64,000 nt of DNA from Streptomyces sp. NBC_00271 (GCF_036178845.1 NZ_CP108070.1:1426001-1490000), one strand, 5' to 3'. Numbered from the stretch's first letter, positions 18,693 to 28,463 are shown. A program made the numbers and translations. The notes: generated by a model from the letters alone, not told the origin.

Positions 18693-19405
18693 GTGGGGGG
18701 GCTCCTACTCACTCGGTGACGCCAAGCGCACGGTGCGCGGTCGACTCTGCGTGAACACCGGTTCCGACCTGCGGCGACGTCCTGTGGGTCGACATTCTTA
18801 GAACGGCTCGACAGGGAGCGCAAAGGGGTCCCGCCACTACGTCGCCTCGTAGGTCCCGAGACCTCGCCAGGGCAGTGCACGGGTCTTCGGTCCGCACATG
18901 GCGACAGGAGGAGAATCTGTCGCGGCGTCAGAAGCCTTACGCCACGGGGCAACGGGCCTGCGGGCCGGCCGGGCGGAATCCCGGGACGCGCGGCAGGATC
19001 CACATCCGGGCCAAGACGGATAAATCCTCAGATGTCCGCCATGCCTCGTCTACTAAGTGCGCCGGTTTATTGGTGGAGCGCTGTGACCGACGTCATAGAA
19101 CTTGAGCTTCCGTTTCCTTCGCGCCCCACCGGCCCGGGCTGTCGTCAGCCATGCGAACGAGGTGCGTGCCCTCCATCCAGAGCGCGACCGCACGCGGCAC
19201 ATCCGAGACACCCAGCACACGGCACTAGCTCCTGGCCCCGAGGCGAGCCGAGAGAATCACGATCTTCCCTCCCGCCTGTTCGCCCGGGCCGTCGCTGGGC
19301 CTAGTGCTCGGCTGTGCGTCGTTGGCGATGGCCACGAGAGGCGGGGCCTGCCGAACGGGCGGCGCCGGGCCTGGCCACCCACTCTCAGTCCACTCTCAGT
19401 CGCTC
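18693..19405. other. Intergenic region without a recognisable gene
   Basis: About 710 bp between snapalysin and the MmyB-type regulator. I see no coding frame with family features. Near 19380-19412 the motif CTCTCAGTC occurs three times at 8-11 bp spacing, immediately before the stop codon of the regulator gene. Confidence 0.5.
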
Positions 19406-20293
19406 TCAGTCCGCGTGAACGCCGCCTTCGGCGCGGGAGGCACCCTCGGTCGCCGCCATGTCCTGCGTGCCGATGACGCCAAGCAGCTCAAGCTGAGCGG
19501 CGCCCTCGGTACCGGGCGGGGCCGTGAACCACAGGAGGCGCTGGCGACCGTCCTCGCTGAACAGACTGTGGCAGTCCAACTCGATGACGCCCAGCGCGGG
19601 GTGCACGATGCGCTTGTGATCGGTGCGGCGCAGCCCGACGTCGTGGGTGTCCCACAGGGCAGCGAACTCCGCGCTGCCTCGCCGCAGTGCGGCCGTCATC
19701 CCGGCGACCTCGGTGTCGCGGCCCCGGCGGGCGGCGACTGCCTGCAGGTCAGCGACGAAGACCCGCGAGTGGTGCGGATGGTCCTCGGGCGGGTAGACCG
19801 CGCGGGCGGCCGGATCGGTGAACCAGCGGTACGCGAAGCCGGTGGCGGGCCCGCGCGGCTCCGGAGCCCGGCCGAGCAGTGCCGCGGCCAGCTCGTTCTG
19901 GACGAGGGTCTCGTGCAGGTCGGTGATCACCTGGGCCGGGGTGGTGGCCAGCCGGTCCAGCAGCCCGAGCAGGGCGGGCTGGACGTGTCGCGCGCTCGCG
20001 CCGTGCGCCGACGCGGGCAGCGGCCGGTCGGCGAGATGGAACAGGTGATCGCGCTGGTCGCCGCCCAGCCGCAGGGCCCGGGCGAGGGCGGCCAGTGTCT
20101 GGGACGAGGGCTGGGCGCCGCGTCCGCGCTCCAACTCGGTGTAGTAGTCGGCCGACAGGCCCGCCAGTTGCGCAACCTCCTCGCGCCGCAGGCCGGGCAC
20201 CCGGCGCCGGGGCCCGTCGGGCAGGCCGACGTCGGCCGGCCGGATCCGATCACGCCGGGACCTGAGGAACGCCGCAAGCTCGGGAAGGTTCAC
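19406..20293 (-). CDS. XRE-type regulator with MmyB-like ligand domain
   Basis: 295 aa. The N-terminal helix-turn-helix reads LRREEVAQLAGLSADYYTEL, followed by ERGRGAQPSSQTLAALARAL. From about residue 110 the MmyB-type ligand-binding domain follows (W-F-T-D-P, then VADLQAVAARRG). Such proteins usually repress a divergent redox or hydrolase gene in response to a lipid-like ligand. Here the divergent gene encodes a tautomerase-family protein, so that promoter is its likely target. Confidence 0.88.
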   Translation of the reverse strand: MNLPELAAFLRSRRDRIRPADVGLPDGPRRRVPGLRREEVAQLAGLSADYYTELERGRGAQPSSQTLAALARALRLGGDQRDHLFHLADRPLPASAHGASARHVQPALLGLLDRLATTPAQVITDLHETLVQNELAAALLGRAPEPRGPATGFAYRWFTDPAARAVYPPEDHPHHSRVFVADLQAVAARRGRDTEVAGMTAALRRGSAEFAALWDTHDVGLRRTDHKRIVHPALGVIELDCHSLFSEDGRQRLLWFTAPPGTEGAAQLELLGVIGTQDMAATEGASRAEGGVHAD

Positions 20294-20460
20294 CCGCTCA
20301 TCGTCGCCTCTCCGGCGGGGTCCGAGCCAGGGGCTGGTGACCCCTGGGTGGGCTCAGCCCTGGTCAGAGCAGCTGACTCGGACGGATGGTTGCCCCATCG
20401 GGGTCGGCCTCCTGCTCATTGTGAGCAGCTCCGGCGCCCCGCACGAAGAGAGAGAGCACC

Positions 20461-20676
20461 ATGCCGTTCGCCAACTTCAAGGTCCCCGCCGGCGCCCTCA
20501 CCGCAGAGCAGAAGGAGCAGATCATCACGCGCACCACCGACCTGTACGCCGAGATCTTCGGTGACCGCGCCCGGGCCACCACCCTCGTACTGGTCGAAGA
20601 GGTCGCCGACGCCGGATGGGGCATCGGCGGCGATGTCCTGACGCTTGCCAAGATCCGGCAGACGCCGCAGGAGTGA
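20461..20676 (+). CDS. Tautomerase family protein (4-oxalocrotonate tautomerase-like)
   Basis: 71 aa. The catalytic Pro follows the initiator Met (MPFANFKVP), as required for the N-terminal proline mechanism once Met is removed. The helix EQKEQIITRTTDLYAEIFG and the strand TLVLVEEV fit the 4-OT fold. It diverges from the MmyB-type regulator with a 167-bp shared promoter region. The substrate is unknown. Confidence 0.85.
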   Translation: MPFANFKVPAGALTAEQKEQIITRTTDLYAEIFGDRARATTLVLVEEVADAGWGIGGDVLTLAKIRQTPQE

Positions 20677-21097
20677 CGGCCCGGCCGGTCGCCGCACGCA
20701 GTGCGGCCGTATTCGTCGCCCCGTGGAGGGCGGCGCGGATCTCGACGAGGCCGCAGCCACGGCGCAGTGCCGCGTCCCGGTACGCGCCGCCGCCCGTGGC
20801 TCGGGAACTCGTCGACGGGGACACACCACTCAACGACCCCAGCCGTCTGGATCTGCCGCCGGTCCGCGCCCGACAACCCGCCACTGCGCAACGCCCTACG
20901 CCCACCCCGTTCGCCTCATCTCAACGTGCCAGCAGCCCTGTTCATCCTCCAGACCACCCGCCGACAGCAGCCGTCCGCAGCACCTGCCGGCGTATTACCC
21001 GGTTCCGGACCGATGGGTGGCCGTCGCCGCGAAACGTCGCCTCAGGCGATGAGTGACCGGACGATCACACAGGGCCGCAAGCTGGGAGGGGTCGAAG
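20677..21097. other. Intergenic region, no recognisable gene
   Basis: About 420 bp. Long open frames occur on both strands because of GC content, but none shows family motifs. GGGAGGG at 21084-21090 is the ribosome site of the broken gene that follows. Confidence 0.4.
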
Positions 21098-22045
21098 ATG
21101 GTCAACGCCGGGACGTACCCGCTGTGGCAGTAACTCGCCGTCGCAGAGGGGCTGCCGGACGAGGCACTGCCCGCGGTGATCGAGGCGCTGTGCGCGCCGG
21201 CCCGCGCCATCCACGACGTCTACGACGTCTACGACCGCCGCGAGGAGTGGCGCAAGAAGGCCTTCGCGGACGCGCTGCCCGCCCTCCTACGACGCACGAC
21301 CGACCCCGCGTTGCGCCGGCGGCCCCTGGAACAGGCCGACGATGGGCAGTTCGCCGACCTCGTCGGCCAAGGCGTGGTCACGGCCGCCGACCTGCCCGCG
21401 ATTCTGAGCACCCACCGCCCCACCCCGGGCCTCGTCACCGGACTTGCCCGGCACCCCGGGCAAGTCGACGGCGCGATCGGCCTGCTCCGCCATCTCCACG
21501 ACACCGATCTGGAGCGGGTGGTCAGCGAGTGGAACCCCCGCCGCTACCGCGCGGATACCGAGGCGTTCCCGCCCGTGCCTCCGGCCCTCTCGATGCAGTG
21601 CTGGAGTACGCCCTCACGCCCCGCGCCCGCATCCTGGACAACCTCGGCGAGCACCCGGGGTGGGAGATCTCCCAGCGCCCCGGCCTGGGCCTGCCCCACG
21701 AGTTCGGCGAAGGCTCCCCTGGCGCATCCTCGCCACCTGCCCCGAACGCTGGCCCGAACTGGTCGACCGTCCCACGCTCGGCACGGCCGTGCAGCATCTC
21801 CTCCTGGACCACGCCGAAGCGGAGCAAGACCTCAACCGTCAGAAGGCGGCTACCGGCAGCTCCTTCCTCATGCGCGGCACCGGGGCGACTCGGAAGAAGA
21901 CCTGGAGCCGGGGCTGTCGCTCGACGCCGGTCTGCTGGAGGCCTGCCTGCCTGCCCTGTGCCCGCCGGAGATGGCCTGCCTGCCCAAGCCGAGCGTGACC
22001 GCCCGCCACCGCCTCCACCACGTCCGGCAGGCATTTGGTGCGTCT
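21098..22045 (+). pseudogene. Broken gene, unknown family, one stop and several frameshifts
   Basis: ATG at 21098 after GGGAGGG begins MVNAGTYPLWQ, then TAA, then continues in frame with the coding-like stretch LAVAEGLPDEALPAVIEAL. From about 21590 the coherent protein jumps frame (VLEYALTPRARILDNLGEH), jumps again near 21730 (ILATCPERWPELVDRP, then HLLLDHAEAEQDLNRQ), and returns near 21890 (DLEPGLSLDAGLLEACLPAL). The intact ancestor would be about 310 aa, Leu-rich and helical. I do not recognise it; it resembles hypothetical actinobacterial proteins made of helical repeats. Confidence 0.6.
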
Positions 22046-22219
22046 TCGCCCTCACCGCCGACCGTCCTCTGCCCTGCGGCCCTGCCCCGTCGAAGGCCAC
22101 GTCGGCAGACGCCACTCAAGACGAAGCGGCGCCCTGCCGACGGTCACGCCAGGGGATCGATATCGTCCGCCCGATGCCCCGGGTCCGCGGCTCGGCGGAC
22201 GGCACGGAGGAGGAGCACC

Positions 22220-24190
22220 ATGGCCAATGGCCAACAGGGAACCGCGTCGGATGACGGATCCGCGTCGCGGGCACCGGAGGCCCGTCGGGCGAGCACGCAC
22301 GACACGGTGCGCCTTGCGGTGGTCATCGGTGCTCTCGGCGTGGTCTTCGGCGACATCGGCACCAGCCCGATCTACACCCTCCAGACGGTGTTCAACCCGA
22401 GCGACCCGCACCCCGTCCCGGTCACCACGGACAACGTGTACGGGGTGGTGTCGCTGGTGTTCTGGTCAGTGATGATCATCGTCACGGTTACCTACGTGCT
22501 GCTGGCGATGCGCGCCGACAACGACGGCGAGGGCGGCATCATGGCGCTGATCACCCTGCTGCGGCGGTGGAGTTCACAGCGTGGGCGTCGGGCCGCCGTC
22601 GTACTGGCCGCGCTCGGCATCTTCGGTGCGTCGCTGTTCTTCGGTGACAGCATGATCACCCCGGCGATCTCGGTGCTGTCCGCGGTCGAAGGACTCAAGG
22701 TCGTCGAGCCGTCGCTGGGAAGCGCGGTCGTGCCGATCACCGCGGTGATCATCGTGGTGCTGTTCCTGGTGCAGCGCCGGGGAACCGCGGCGGTGGGCCG
22801 AGTGTTCGGGCCGGTCATGATCGTCTGGTTCGTGGCCATCGGCGCGTGCGGCGTCGCCGGCATCGCCGACCACCCGGGCATCCTCAGGGCGCTGTCACCG
22901 ACGTACGCGCTGGGCTTCCTGTTCGGCCATTGGGGCACCGCGTTCTTCTCCCTGGCCGCGGTCGTACTCGCGGTCACGGGTGCTGAGGCGCTCTACGCCG
23001 ACATGGGGCACTTCGGCCGCCGGGCGATCACCCGCGCCTGGATGTTCCTCGTCTTCCCAGCGTGCGTACTGAGCTACCTCGGCCAGGGCGCTCTGATCCT
23101 CGACGATCCGAACAACATCAGCAGCCCGTTCTTCCTGCTCACGCCCGACTGGGGACGGTGGCCGATGGTTCTGCTGGCCACGGCTGCCACCGTCATCGCC
23201 TCCCAGGCAGTGATCACCGGCGCGTACTCGGTCGCCTCCCAGGCGGCCCAGCTCGGCTACCTGCCGCGGCTGCGGATCGCGCACACGTCCGAATCCACCA
23301 TCGGCCAGATCTACGTCCCGTGGATCAACTGGCTGTTGATGGTCTCGGTGCTGACCCTGGTCTTCGCCTTCCGCACTTCCACGGCGCTGGCCTTCGCGTT
23401 CGGCATGGCGGTCACCGGCACGATCACCATCACCACGCTGCTGTTCTTCTACGTCGCCCGCGCGAAATGGGGCACGCCCCGGTGGCTGCTCGCCATCGGC
23501 GCGACCGTGCTGCTCTTCGTGGACCTGCTGTTCGTGGCGGCCAACCTGACCAAGCTCGTCCACGGCGCGTGGCTGCCGCTGCTGATCGGCCTCACCGCGT
23601 TCACGGTCATGACGACCTGGCAGCGCGGCCGCGAACTCGTCACCGCAGAACGAGCGCGCCAGGAAGGTCTGCTGCCTGAGTTCATCGACGACCTCCGCGC
23701 GGGGCGGGAGCCGACGCTCCGGGCGCCCGGCACAGCCGTCTTCCTGAACCGGGACAAGGAGACCGCGCCCCTGGCCATGCGGGCCAACGTCGAGCACAAC
23801 CACGTGCGGCACGACCAGGTCGTGATCCTGTCCATCAAGACCGAGCCCGTGCCCCGCGTCCCGGCCGAGCAGCGGATCGTCGTCGACGACCTCGGGTACG
23901 CCGACGACGGGATCATTCACGTCACCGCCCGGTTCGGCTACATGGAGACACCGGACGTGCCCGGCGCACTGGCCATGCTCGACCCGGCCGACACCGAAGG
24001 ACCGCTGCAACTCGATCAGGCGTCCTACTTCCTGTCGAAGATCGAGCTCCGTCGCGGGAAGGCACCGACGATGGCGCCCTGGCGCAAGCGGCTGTTCATC
24101 GCCACCTCCTACATCACGGCTGATGCCGCCGAGTACTTCAGCCTGCCCCGCGACCGCACGGTCATCATGGGCTCGCACATCGAGGTGTAG
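22220..24190 (+). CDS. kup: Kup-type potassium uptake permease
   Basis: 656 aa from the ATG at 22220, with GGAGGAGG just upstream; the frame is open far upstream but that part belongs to the broken gene. The Kup signature GVVFGDIGTSPIYTLQTVF is at the start, about 12 membrane helices follow up to about residue 450, and a cytoplasmic C-terminal domain ends with the conserved YFSLPRDRTVIMGSHIEV. It imports K+ with protons. It stands alone, with no Kdp or Trk partner. Confidence 0.95.
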   Translation: MANGQQGTASDDGSASRAPEARRASTHDTVRLAVVIGALGVVFGDIGTSPIYTLQTVFNPSDPHPVPVTTDNVYGVVSLVFWSVMIIVTVTYVLLAMRADNDGEGGIMALITLLRRWSSQRGRRAAVVLAALGIFGASLFFGDSMITPAISVLSAVEGLKVVEPSLGSAVVPITAVIIVVLFLVQRRGTAAVGRVFGPVMIVWFVAIGACGVAGIADHPGILRALSPTYALGFLFGHWGTAFFSLAAVVLAVTGAEALYADMGHFGRRAITRAWMFLVFPACVLSYLGQGALILDDPNNISSPFFLLTPDWGRWPMVLLATAATVIASQAVITGAYSVASQAAQLGYLPRLRIAHTSESTIGQIYVPWINWLLMVSVLTLVFAFRTSTALAFAFGMAVTGTITITTLLFFYVARAKWGTPRWLLAIGATVLLFVDLLFVAANLTKLVHGAWLPLLIGLTAFTVMTTWQRGRELVTAERARQEGLLPEFIDDLRAGREPTLRAPGTAVFLNRDKETAPLAMRANVEHNHVRHDQVVILSIKTEPVPRVPAEQRIVVDDLGYADDGIIHVTARFGYMETPDVPGALAMLDPADTEGPLQLDQASYFLSKIELRRGKAPTMAPWRKRLFIATSYITADAAEYFSLPRDRTVIMGSHIEV

Positions 24191-24429
24191 GTGCGCCGGA
24201 CGCCGAGGGACGGGTGCGACGCAGAGGACGTCACACCCGTACTTCCGTGAACGGCGCCGAGGACCCCATCGACCCCCTCTCGCGGAGGCGGATGGCGCCG
24301 CCGAAGGCGGCGAGTGCGAGGCAGTCGCCGCCTCCCGCACCCCCTGAGCTTGCCCGGTCAGCCGACGAGAGGCAGGTCATGCGAAACGTTGACGTAGGGC
24401 GGATCGATCCGGCGGCTACAGCTACTGAC

Positions 24430-24555
24430 CTGGCAATTCGTCGGCCAGTTCAGAGCGGGCGGCGCCCGCGTGGTGCGTACGACCCAGCTCCGGGTGCAGC
24501 GGGTCCATGTCCACGGCGACCATCTCCGCATCCGGTAGGCGTTCGGCGAGAGAAC
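24430..24555 (-). pseudogene. Possible methyltransferase fragment
   Basis: Within the 390-bp gap 24191-24580 the minus strand reads ERLPDAEMVAVDMDPLHPELG followed by RTHHAGAARSEL and a stop. It resembles the acidic SAM-binding strand (V-A-V-D-x-D-P) of actinobacterial methyltransferases. No start or glycine loop is seen, so at most it is a relic. Confidence 0.3.
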
Positions 24556-24580
24556 GACGACAAGCATCAGTCCGGAACTG

Positions 24581-25006
24581 TCACTGCCCCGCGATCGCGA
24601 CAACGAGCAGGACGACCGAGATCAGCACGACTAGCGCGCCCCCGGCGATGAACGCGCGTTCAGGGCCGAGGCGTTCGCGCCCGTGGACGACGACGTTTCG
24701 CGGGTCGGCCGGATCGTAGGAGACAAGTACGTTGCCGCCGGGGCGGAGCGGCTGTCGCCGCGTGGAGGGGGCGGGACAGACCACTTCCATCACTCTGTCG
24801 TCCTCCGTCACGAACTGGAGCACCGGGCGTGGCGGGGGCGACTCCTCAGGAGCCTCTCCCGGGCGTCTCTTGACCAGCGCCTCGACGCGCACGCCCGTCC
24901 TGCTCGCACGCCGCGCCTCGCGCAGCTCATAGGCCCCCACGAGGACGGCCAGCATGCCGCCGAACGCGGCGATCCCCGCGAGTACGGCCACGGCTCCCAC
25001 GTCCAC
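24581..25006 (-). CDS. DUF3592 membrane protein
   Basis: 141 aa. One N-terminal and one C-terminal membrane helix (VAVLAGIAAFGGMLAVLVGA and AGGALVVLISVVLLVVAIAG) bracket a soluble DUF3592 beta domain containing VLVSYDPADPRNVVV. The family is common in Streptomyces and its role is unknown. Confidence 0.8.
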   Translation of the reverse strand: MDVGAVAVLAGIAAFGGMLAVLVGAYELREARRASRTGVRVEALVKRRPGEAPEESPPPRPVLQFVTEDDRVMEVVCPAPSTRRQPLRPGGNVLVSYDPADPRNVVVHGRERLGPERAFIAGGALVVLISVVLLVVAIAGQ

Positions 25007-25071
25007 GCCACGCCCCCATTCCGGTGTTCGTCCCTGCTTCGGCCGCCGTCGCCGACACCCTCACATTGTGG

Positions 25072-25361
25072 TCACACCAGCCCGGCCAGATCGTGGTTGA
25101 GTTCGACGACGTTGACGTGTTCCTGCCCCAGGAAGCCCGGAACACCTCCCTGGCCACCTGCTCGTAGGCGTACGCCGCGGAGATCCGCTCGAGGGCTGCG
25201 CGGGCGTCCTGGTCGTCGGGGCGGGAGCACGCCGATGCCGGACGGGCCCGACCGGCGGCGCAGCCGTCGGCCAGGATGCTCAGGGCGAGCGCGGTGTTGG
25301 GGTCGGTGGTGATCCACCAGAGCGTGGCCTGCCCACTCTCCGCAGTCGCTGAGGCGATCAC
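25072..25361 (-). pseudogene. Small membrane/secreted protein gene, probable frameshift
   Basis: From GTG 25361 the frame reads MIASATAESGQATLWWITTD and then ALERISAAYAYEQVAREVF. Coding character then moves to the next frame, which ends GQEHVNVVELNHDLAGLV with a stop at 25072. Joined, they give about 95 aa; upstream residues IRLVLIGWFVIA suggest a membrane start without a good start codon. The family is not recognised. A base error cannot be excluded. Confidence 0.4.
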
Positions 25362-25398
25362 GAACCAGCCGATGAGTACGAGCCGGATGCCGCTGACG

Positions 25399-25611
25399 TC
25401 ACCGGGCGCAGCCGACGTCCAGCACTTCGATCACGTCACCGTGGCTGGTGTAGACAAGCCAGCACCATTCACCGAACACTGCGGCCAGCTCCGGGGCCTG
25501 TAGCTTCGGGGCCCGGGTCACCGCTGTGATGAGCGTGATGATCTCGTCATGCACATCGTCCGGGACGCCGAACAGCACGTTGGCAGCCTGTTGGATCAGT
25601 TCGACTTTCAT
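25399..25611 (-). CDS. Hypothetical protein
   Basis: 70 aa from the ATG at 25609-25611. It is acidic and helical at the start (MKVELIQQAANVLFGVPDDV) and ends with strands (FGEWCWLVYTSHGDVIEVLD). No known family is recognised. The stop is close to the start of the frameshifted small gene, so the two may once have been one operon. Confidence 0.55.
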   Translation of the reverse strand: MKVELIQQAANVLFGVPDDVHDEIITLITAVTRAPKLQAPELAAVFGEWCWLVYTSHGDVIEVLDVGCAR

Positions 25612-25680
25612 TTCGCACCCCCCGGACCACAGGAGCAGCAAGGTAGGGCAGCTGTGTACTCCGCCCGTGCGTATGGACGA

Positions 25681-26014
25681 CTACGACCAGAGTCCGTCAT
25701 CGGTAGCAAGCGTCGCAAGGTGTTGGCGGTGCTTGTGTAGCTCTCGGTACAGCGTGGAGCGGCGAGCGGCTGCCGCCGAGCTCTGCGACGACCTGTTCGG
25801 GCATCGCGCCGCCGTTGGTCCGCTGGGCGGCTCCGGCGCGGGTGGTCGCGTTGAGCTTCGCGGGCCGTCCGGTCGGCAGTCCGCGGGCTTCCCTGACAGC
25901 ACGGCCGTCGGCGGCACGCGCCAGCATGTAGATCCGTTCCATCTGAGCGAACATCGCCAGCAGCGCGATAGCCGCGATCGCCCTGTCCGTCCCGGGGCCC
26001 GGCTCGCTGGTGTC
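25681..26014 (-). pseudogene. Serine recombinase (resolvase) C-terminal relic
   Basis: The minus strand reads AMFAQMERIYMLARAADGRA, REARGLPTGRPAKLN, and after one frameshift near 25740 STLYRELHKHRQHL. This is the long E helix and helix-turn-helix of a resolvase/invertase-type recombinase. The catalytic N-terminal domain with its Ser is missing. It marks a decayed mobile element left of the Ku gene. Confidence 0.65.
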
Positions 26015-26139
26015 CGCGGCCGTCATCCCCAACGGCGCCGACACCGACGCCTTCCAGCCCCACCACCTCGAGTCCGCGTGGCGCCCGCAGCACCGGCGCC
26101 ACTGGCTCGTCACCGACCCGCGCGGTACGGCCACGAGGG

Positions 26140-26925
26140 CTATGGCCGAGGCCGGGCCGACGGGCGTGGGTGCGCCCGCTTGGCTGCCCGGACGCTCTCC
26201 TCCAGTGCCGCCATCAGGTCCAGCGAAGGGGCGGCCTCCACCGGCCCGGCAAGCTCACCGCCGGTGATCTTCACGTCTACGAGCTGTTCAAGGGCGTGGG
26301 CGTACTCGTCGTGTACCTCGCCGACGTCGATACCGGTGAGCTCCCGGATCAGCATCTCGGCCAGTTCCAGCTCCCGGTCGGTGACCGGCGTCGAGGGCGC
26401 GAGGTCTCCGGGGTCGCGCAGCTCGTCCTGCCACAGGAGAGTCTGAAGGATGAGCAGGCCGTGGCGAGGGCGGAGCAGCGCCAGCCGCTCCCGGCCGCAG
26501 AGGGCGACCTTGGAGACGGCGGCGCAGCCGGTGCGGGCGAGCGCCTCGACGAGCAAAGAGTACGGGCGGTCGCCGCCCGGTCCGGAGCCCACGTAGTACG
26601 GCTGCCCGTAACTGATCGGGTCGATGTCCTCGAAGGGCACGAAACCAAGCACGTCGACGGTCCGCTTCGTGGGCAGAGGCAGATGAGCCAGGTCCTCGTC
26701 CGTGAGCCGCACCATGCGCCCGTCGCCCAGGGCGAAGCCCCTGCCGACTTGTTCGTACGGGATTTCCTGGTTCTCGGCCTTGCAGAAGCAGCGGTGCTCG
26801 ACGCGGCTTCCATCGCTGACATGGATCTCGTGAAGGCGCACGGGATGCTCCTCCGTGGCGGCGTACAGCCTGATCGGCAGCGCGACCAACCCAAACCGGA
26901 TCATCCCGGACCACGTGGCCTTCAT
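26140..26925 (-). CDS. ku: Ku protein, DNA end binding (NHEJ)
   Basis: 261 aa from the ATG at 26923-26925, chosen because the product then opens MKATWSGMIRFGLVALPIRL like other bacterial Ku proteins. The Ku core beta barrel follows (HEIHVSDGSRVEHRCFCKAE, then IPYEQVGRGFAL). The C-terminal tail is short and basic (A-K-R-A-H-P-R-P). The homodimer threads onto double-strand ends and recruits LigD. No ligD is adjacent; Streptomyces often carry several ku genes. Confidence 0.92.
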   Translation of the reverse strand: MKATWSGMIRFGLVALPIRLYAATEEHPVRLHEIHVSDGSRVEHRCFCKAENQEIPYEQVGRGFALGDGRMVRLTDEDLAHLPLPTKRTVDVLGFVPFEDIDPISYGQPYYVGSGPGGDRPYSLLVEALARTGCAAVSKVALCGRERLALLRPRHGLLILQTLLWQDELRDPGDLAPSTPVTDRELELAEMLIRELTGIDVGEVHDEYAHALEQLVDVKITGGELAGPVEAAPSLDLMAALEESVRAAKRAHPRPSARPRP

Positions 26926-27081
26926 ACATCCAGCGTCATCCCACAGCACCTGGCGCGCATCCCGGTCGCGGCCACCCCCAGCGAGCTGCCCCGGTCACGA
27001 GGAAGTCCCCCGTGTCGCCCCGTGTCACCCCCGTTTTCTCCAGCTCGATGCCGCCGGGGCAGTAGTGGAAGGATCGGAGCC

Positions 27082-27375
27082 ATGGGCACCGAGAAGGGCT
27101 GGGTGTACCGGGTCGACGAGCCGTACGGCTCGCAGGGCTGGCGCCCCTACGGCGGCCTTCCCGAGCGGTGGCGCGGGACCGTCATCACCGACGATCCCAA
27201 AGAGGCCGCCGAATACGTCGCCGCCCTCGTCGTCACCGACCTGGTGACCGAATGGGAGGTGCGCGGCACCAGGCAGAGGCACGTACGCGTGATCGTCTGG
27301 GAGGACGAAGAAGGCGACGGCCCCGAGGACGCGGCCTTCACCGTGGAGATCCAGCCCGACATCGACGCAGGCTGA
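27082..27375 (+). CDS. Hypothetical protein
   Basis: 97 aa; GGAAGG and GGAG precede the ATG. Soluble and Trp/Tyr-rich at the start (GWVYRVDEPYGSQGWRPYGG), then a helix (DPKEAAEYVAALVVTDLV) and strands with an acidic end (VIVWEDEEGDGPEDAAFTVE). No known family is recognised. Its start is 157 bp from the divergent Ku start. Confidence 0.65.
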   Translation: MGTEKGWVYRVDEPYGSQGWRPYGGLPERWRGTVITDDPKEAAEYVAALVVTDLVTEWEVRGTRQRHVRVIVWEDEEGDGPEDAAFTVEIQPDIDAG

Positions 27376-27470
27376 CCGATCCGGCCTCAGGGGACAGGCT
27401 TGGCGCTCTTCGGTTCCGCGGAGCGCAGGCGAGGCGGAGCCTTCGCGCCGCGGTCAGGCCTGCGCGAAGG

Positions 27471-27515
27471 CTCCGAGGGCTCCGAGGGCTCCGAGGGCTC
27501 CGAGGGCTCCGAGGG
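27471..27515. repeat. 9-bp tandem repeat, five copies
   Basis: Five perfect copies of CTCCGAGGG. In one plus frame they read (G-S-E)n, but no convincing gene contains them. The rest of 27376-27986 shows only an AT-rich patch at about 27700-27735 and no recognisable gene. Confidence 0.9.
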
Positions 27516-27986
27516 CAAAACAGTCCCCGGTAGTGCTGCACGTGTCCTGAAGCTTCAGTCGTCACTGCCGCCTCGGTATCGCGCCGGCTTGCCGGGGGCC
27601 TGAACCACATCCTGTCCAAGTCACTCCGCCGACTAGACGTCCTCACCGACTTTGTGGCTCTTCCGGTGTTGTGGCCTAGTAATCACCCTGCACGGGATAC
27701 GCCAAGAGTCAATAGGTTTTGGGTAAATTTTTCAGCATTCAGTGGGTGAAGGTGCAGTCTTCTCGCGGCGAGGACTCGGAGACCGGGGCGCACGAGTACC
27801 CGAAGCGGGTGCGTCCCCGGCGGCCCGCTCCTCGCTCACCCGGCAGGAGGGGCACAGCGGATTCTCTGAGGAGAGAGGTGTGGCACGAGGCGGACCGACG
27901 ACTCAGTGCAGCTCAGCGCCGGTGCTCTTGACGATATCCGGCACAACAGGTGTGGCGCCTTCTCTGAATCGAGCGATGGCGCCTTG

Positions 27987-28415
27987 CTACGGGGAGACGG
28001 ATCCGGCGATGCTTCCAGCAGGCTGGCTGAGGATGCGGCAGATGTCGGCATCGCTGCAAGAAGCCGGGTCGGTTGCGGCAGCGCGCTGGGCGAGTTCCTT
28101 GAGCGCGGTGCGGGTCTTGCGCAGTTCGGCCATGCGCCGGTCGATATCACCGAGGTGCTGGTGGACGAGATCGCTGACATGGCTGCAGGGGGCCTGCCCG
28201 CTGTCGCGCAGGGTGAGGATGCCGCGGATTTCAGCGAGGGTGAGGCCGGCGCGCTGGGCGTGGCGGATGAAGGTGAGACGCGTGGCGGCGTGGGCGGGAT
28301 AGTCGCGGTAGCCGCCCGCGGTGCGTGGGGGCTCGGGCATGAGGCCGGCCTGTTCGTAGAAGCGGATGGTCTTGGCAGCAACTCCGCTCATAGTGGCCAG
28401 CTCGCCGATGCGCAT
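27987..28415 (-). CDS. MerR-family metal-type regulator
   Basis: 142 aa. The winged helix-turn-helix reads MRIGELATMSGVAAKTIRFY, followed by EQAGLMPEPPRTAGGYRDY. A coiled dimerisation helix follows. Cys residues lie at the start of that helix (QAPCSHVSDLV) and near the C-terminus (ASCSDADIC), fitting a metal or thiol sensor. It diverges from a small thioredoxin-like gene, and a textbook MerR operator lies between them. Confidence 0.88.
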   Translation of the reverse strand: MRIGELATMSGVAAKTIRFYEQAGLMPEPPRTAGGYRDYPAHAATRLTFIRHAQRAGLTLAEIRGILTLRDSGQAPCSHVSDLVHQHLGDIDRRMAELRKTRTALKELAQRAAATDPASCSDADICRILSQPAGSIAGSVSP

Positions 28416-28431
28416 GCTTCCAGGCTAGCCC

Positions 28432-28463
28432 TTGACCTTCCCGTGCACTGGAAGGTCTAGCGT
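28432..28463 (+). promoter_or_regulatory. MerR-type promoter/operator
   Basis: The -35 is TTGACC (28432-28437) and the -10 about TAGCGT (28458-28463), giving an overlong spacer of 19-20 bp. The dyad ACCTTCC (28435-28441) / GGAAGGT (28450-28456) fills the spacer. This is the classic architecture that MerR proteins untwist; it faces the plus-strand gene at 28500. Confidence 0.8.

Noticed and set aside
26010..26267. Plus-strand frame with SAWRPQHRRHWLVTDPRG
   Set aside because: Some coding flavour, but no start context or recognised family, and it overlaps the end of the Ku gene.
27400..27603. Small protein with G-S-E repeats
   Set aside because: It is open only because of the 9-bp repeat; no ribosome site and no coding character outside the repeat.
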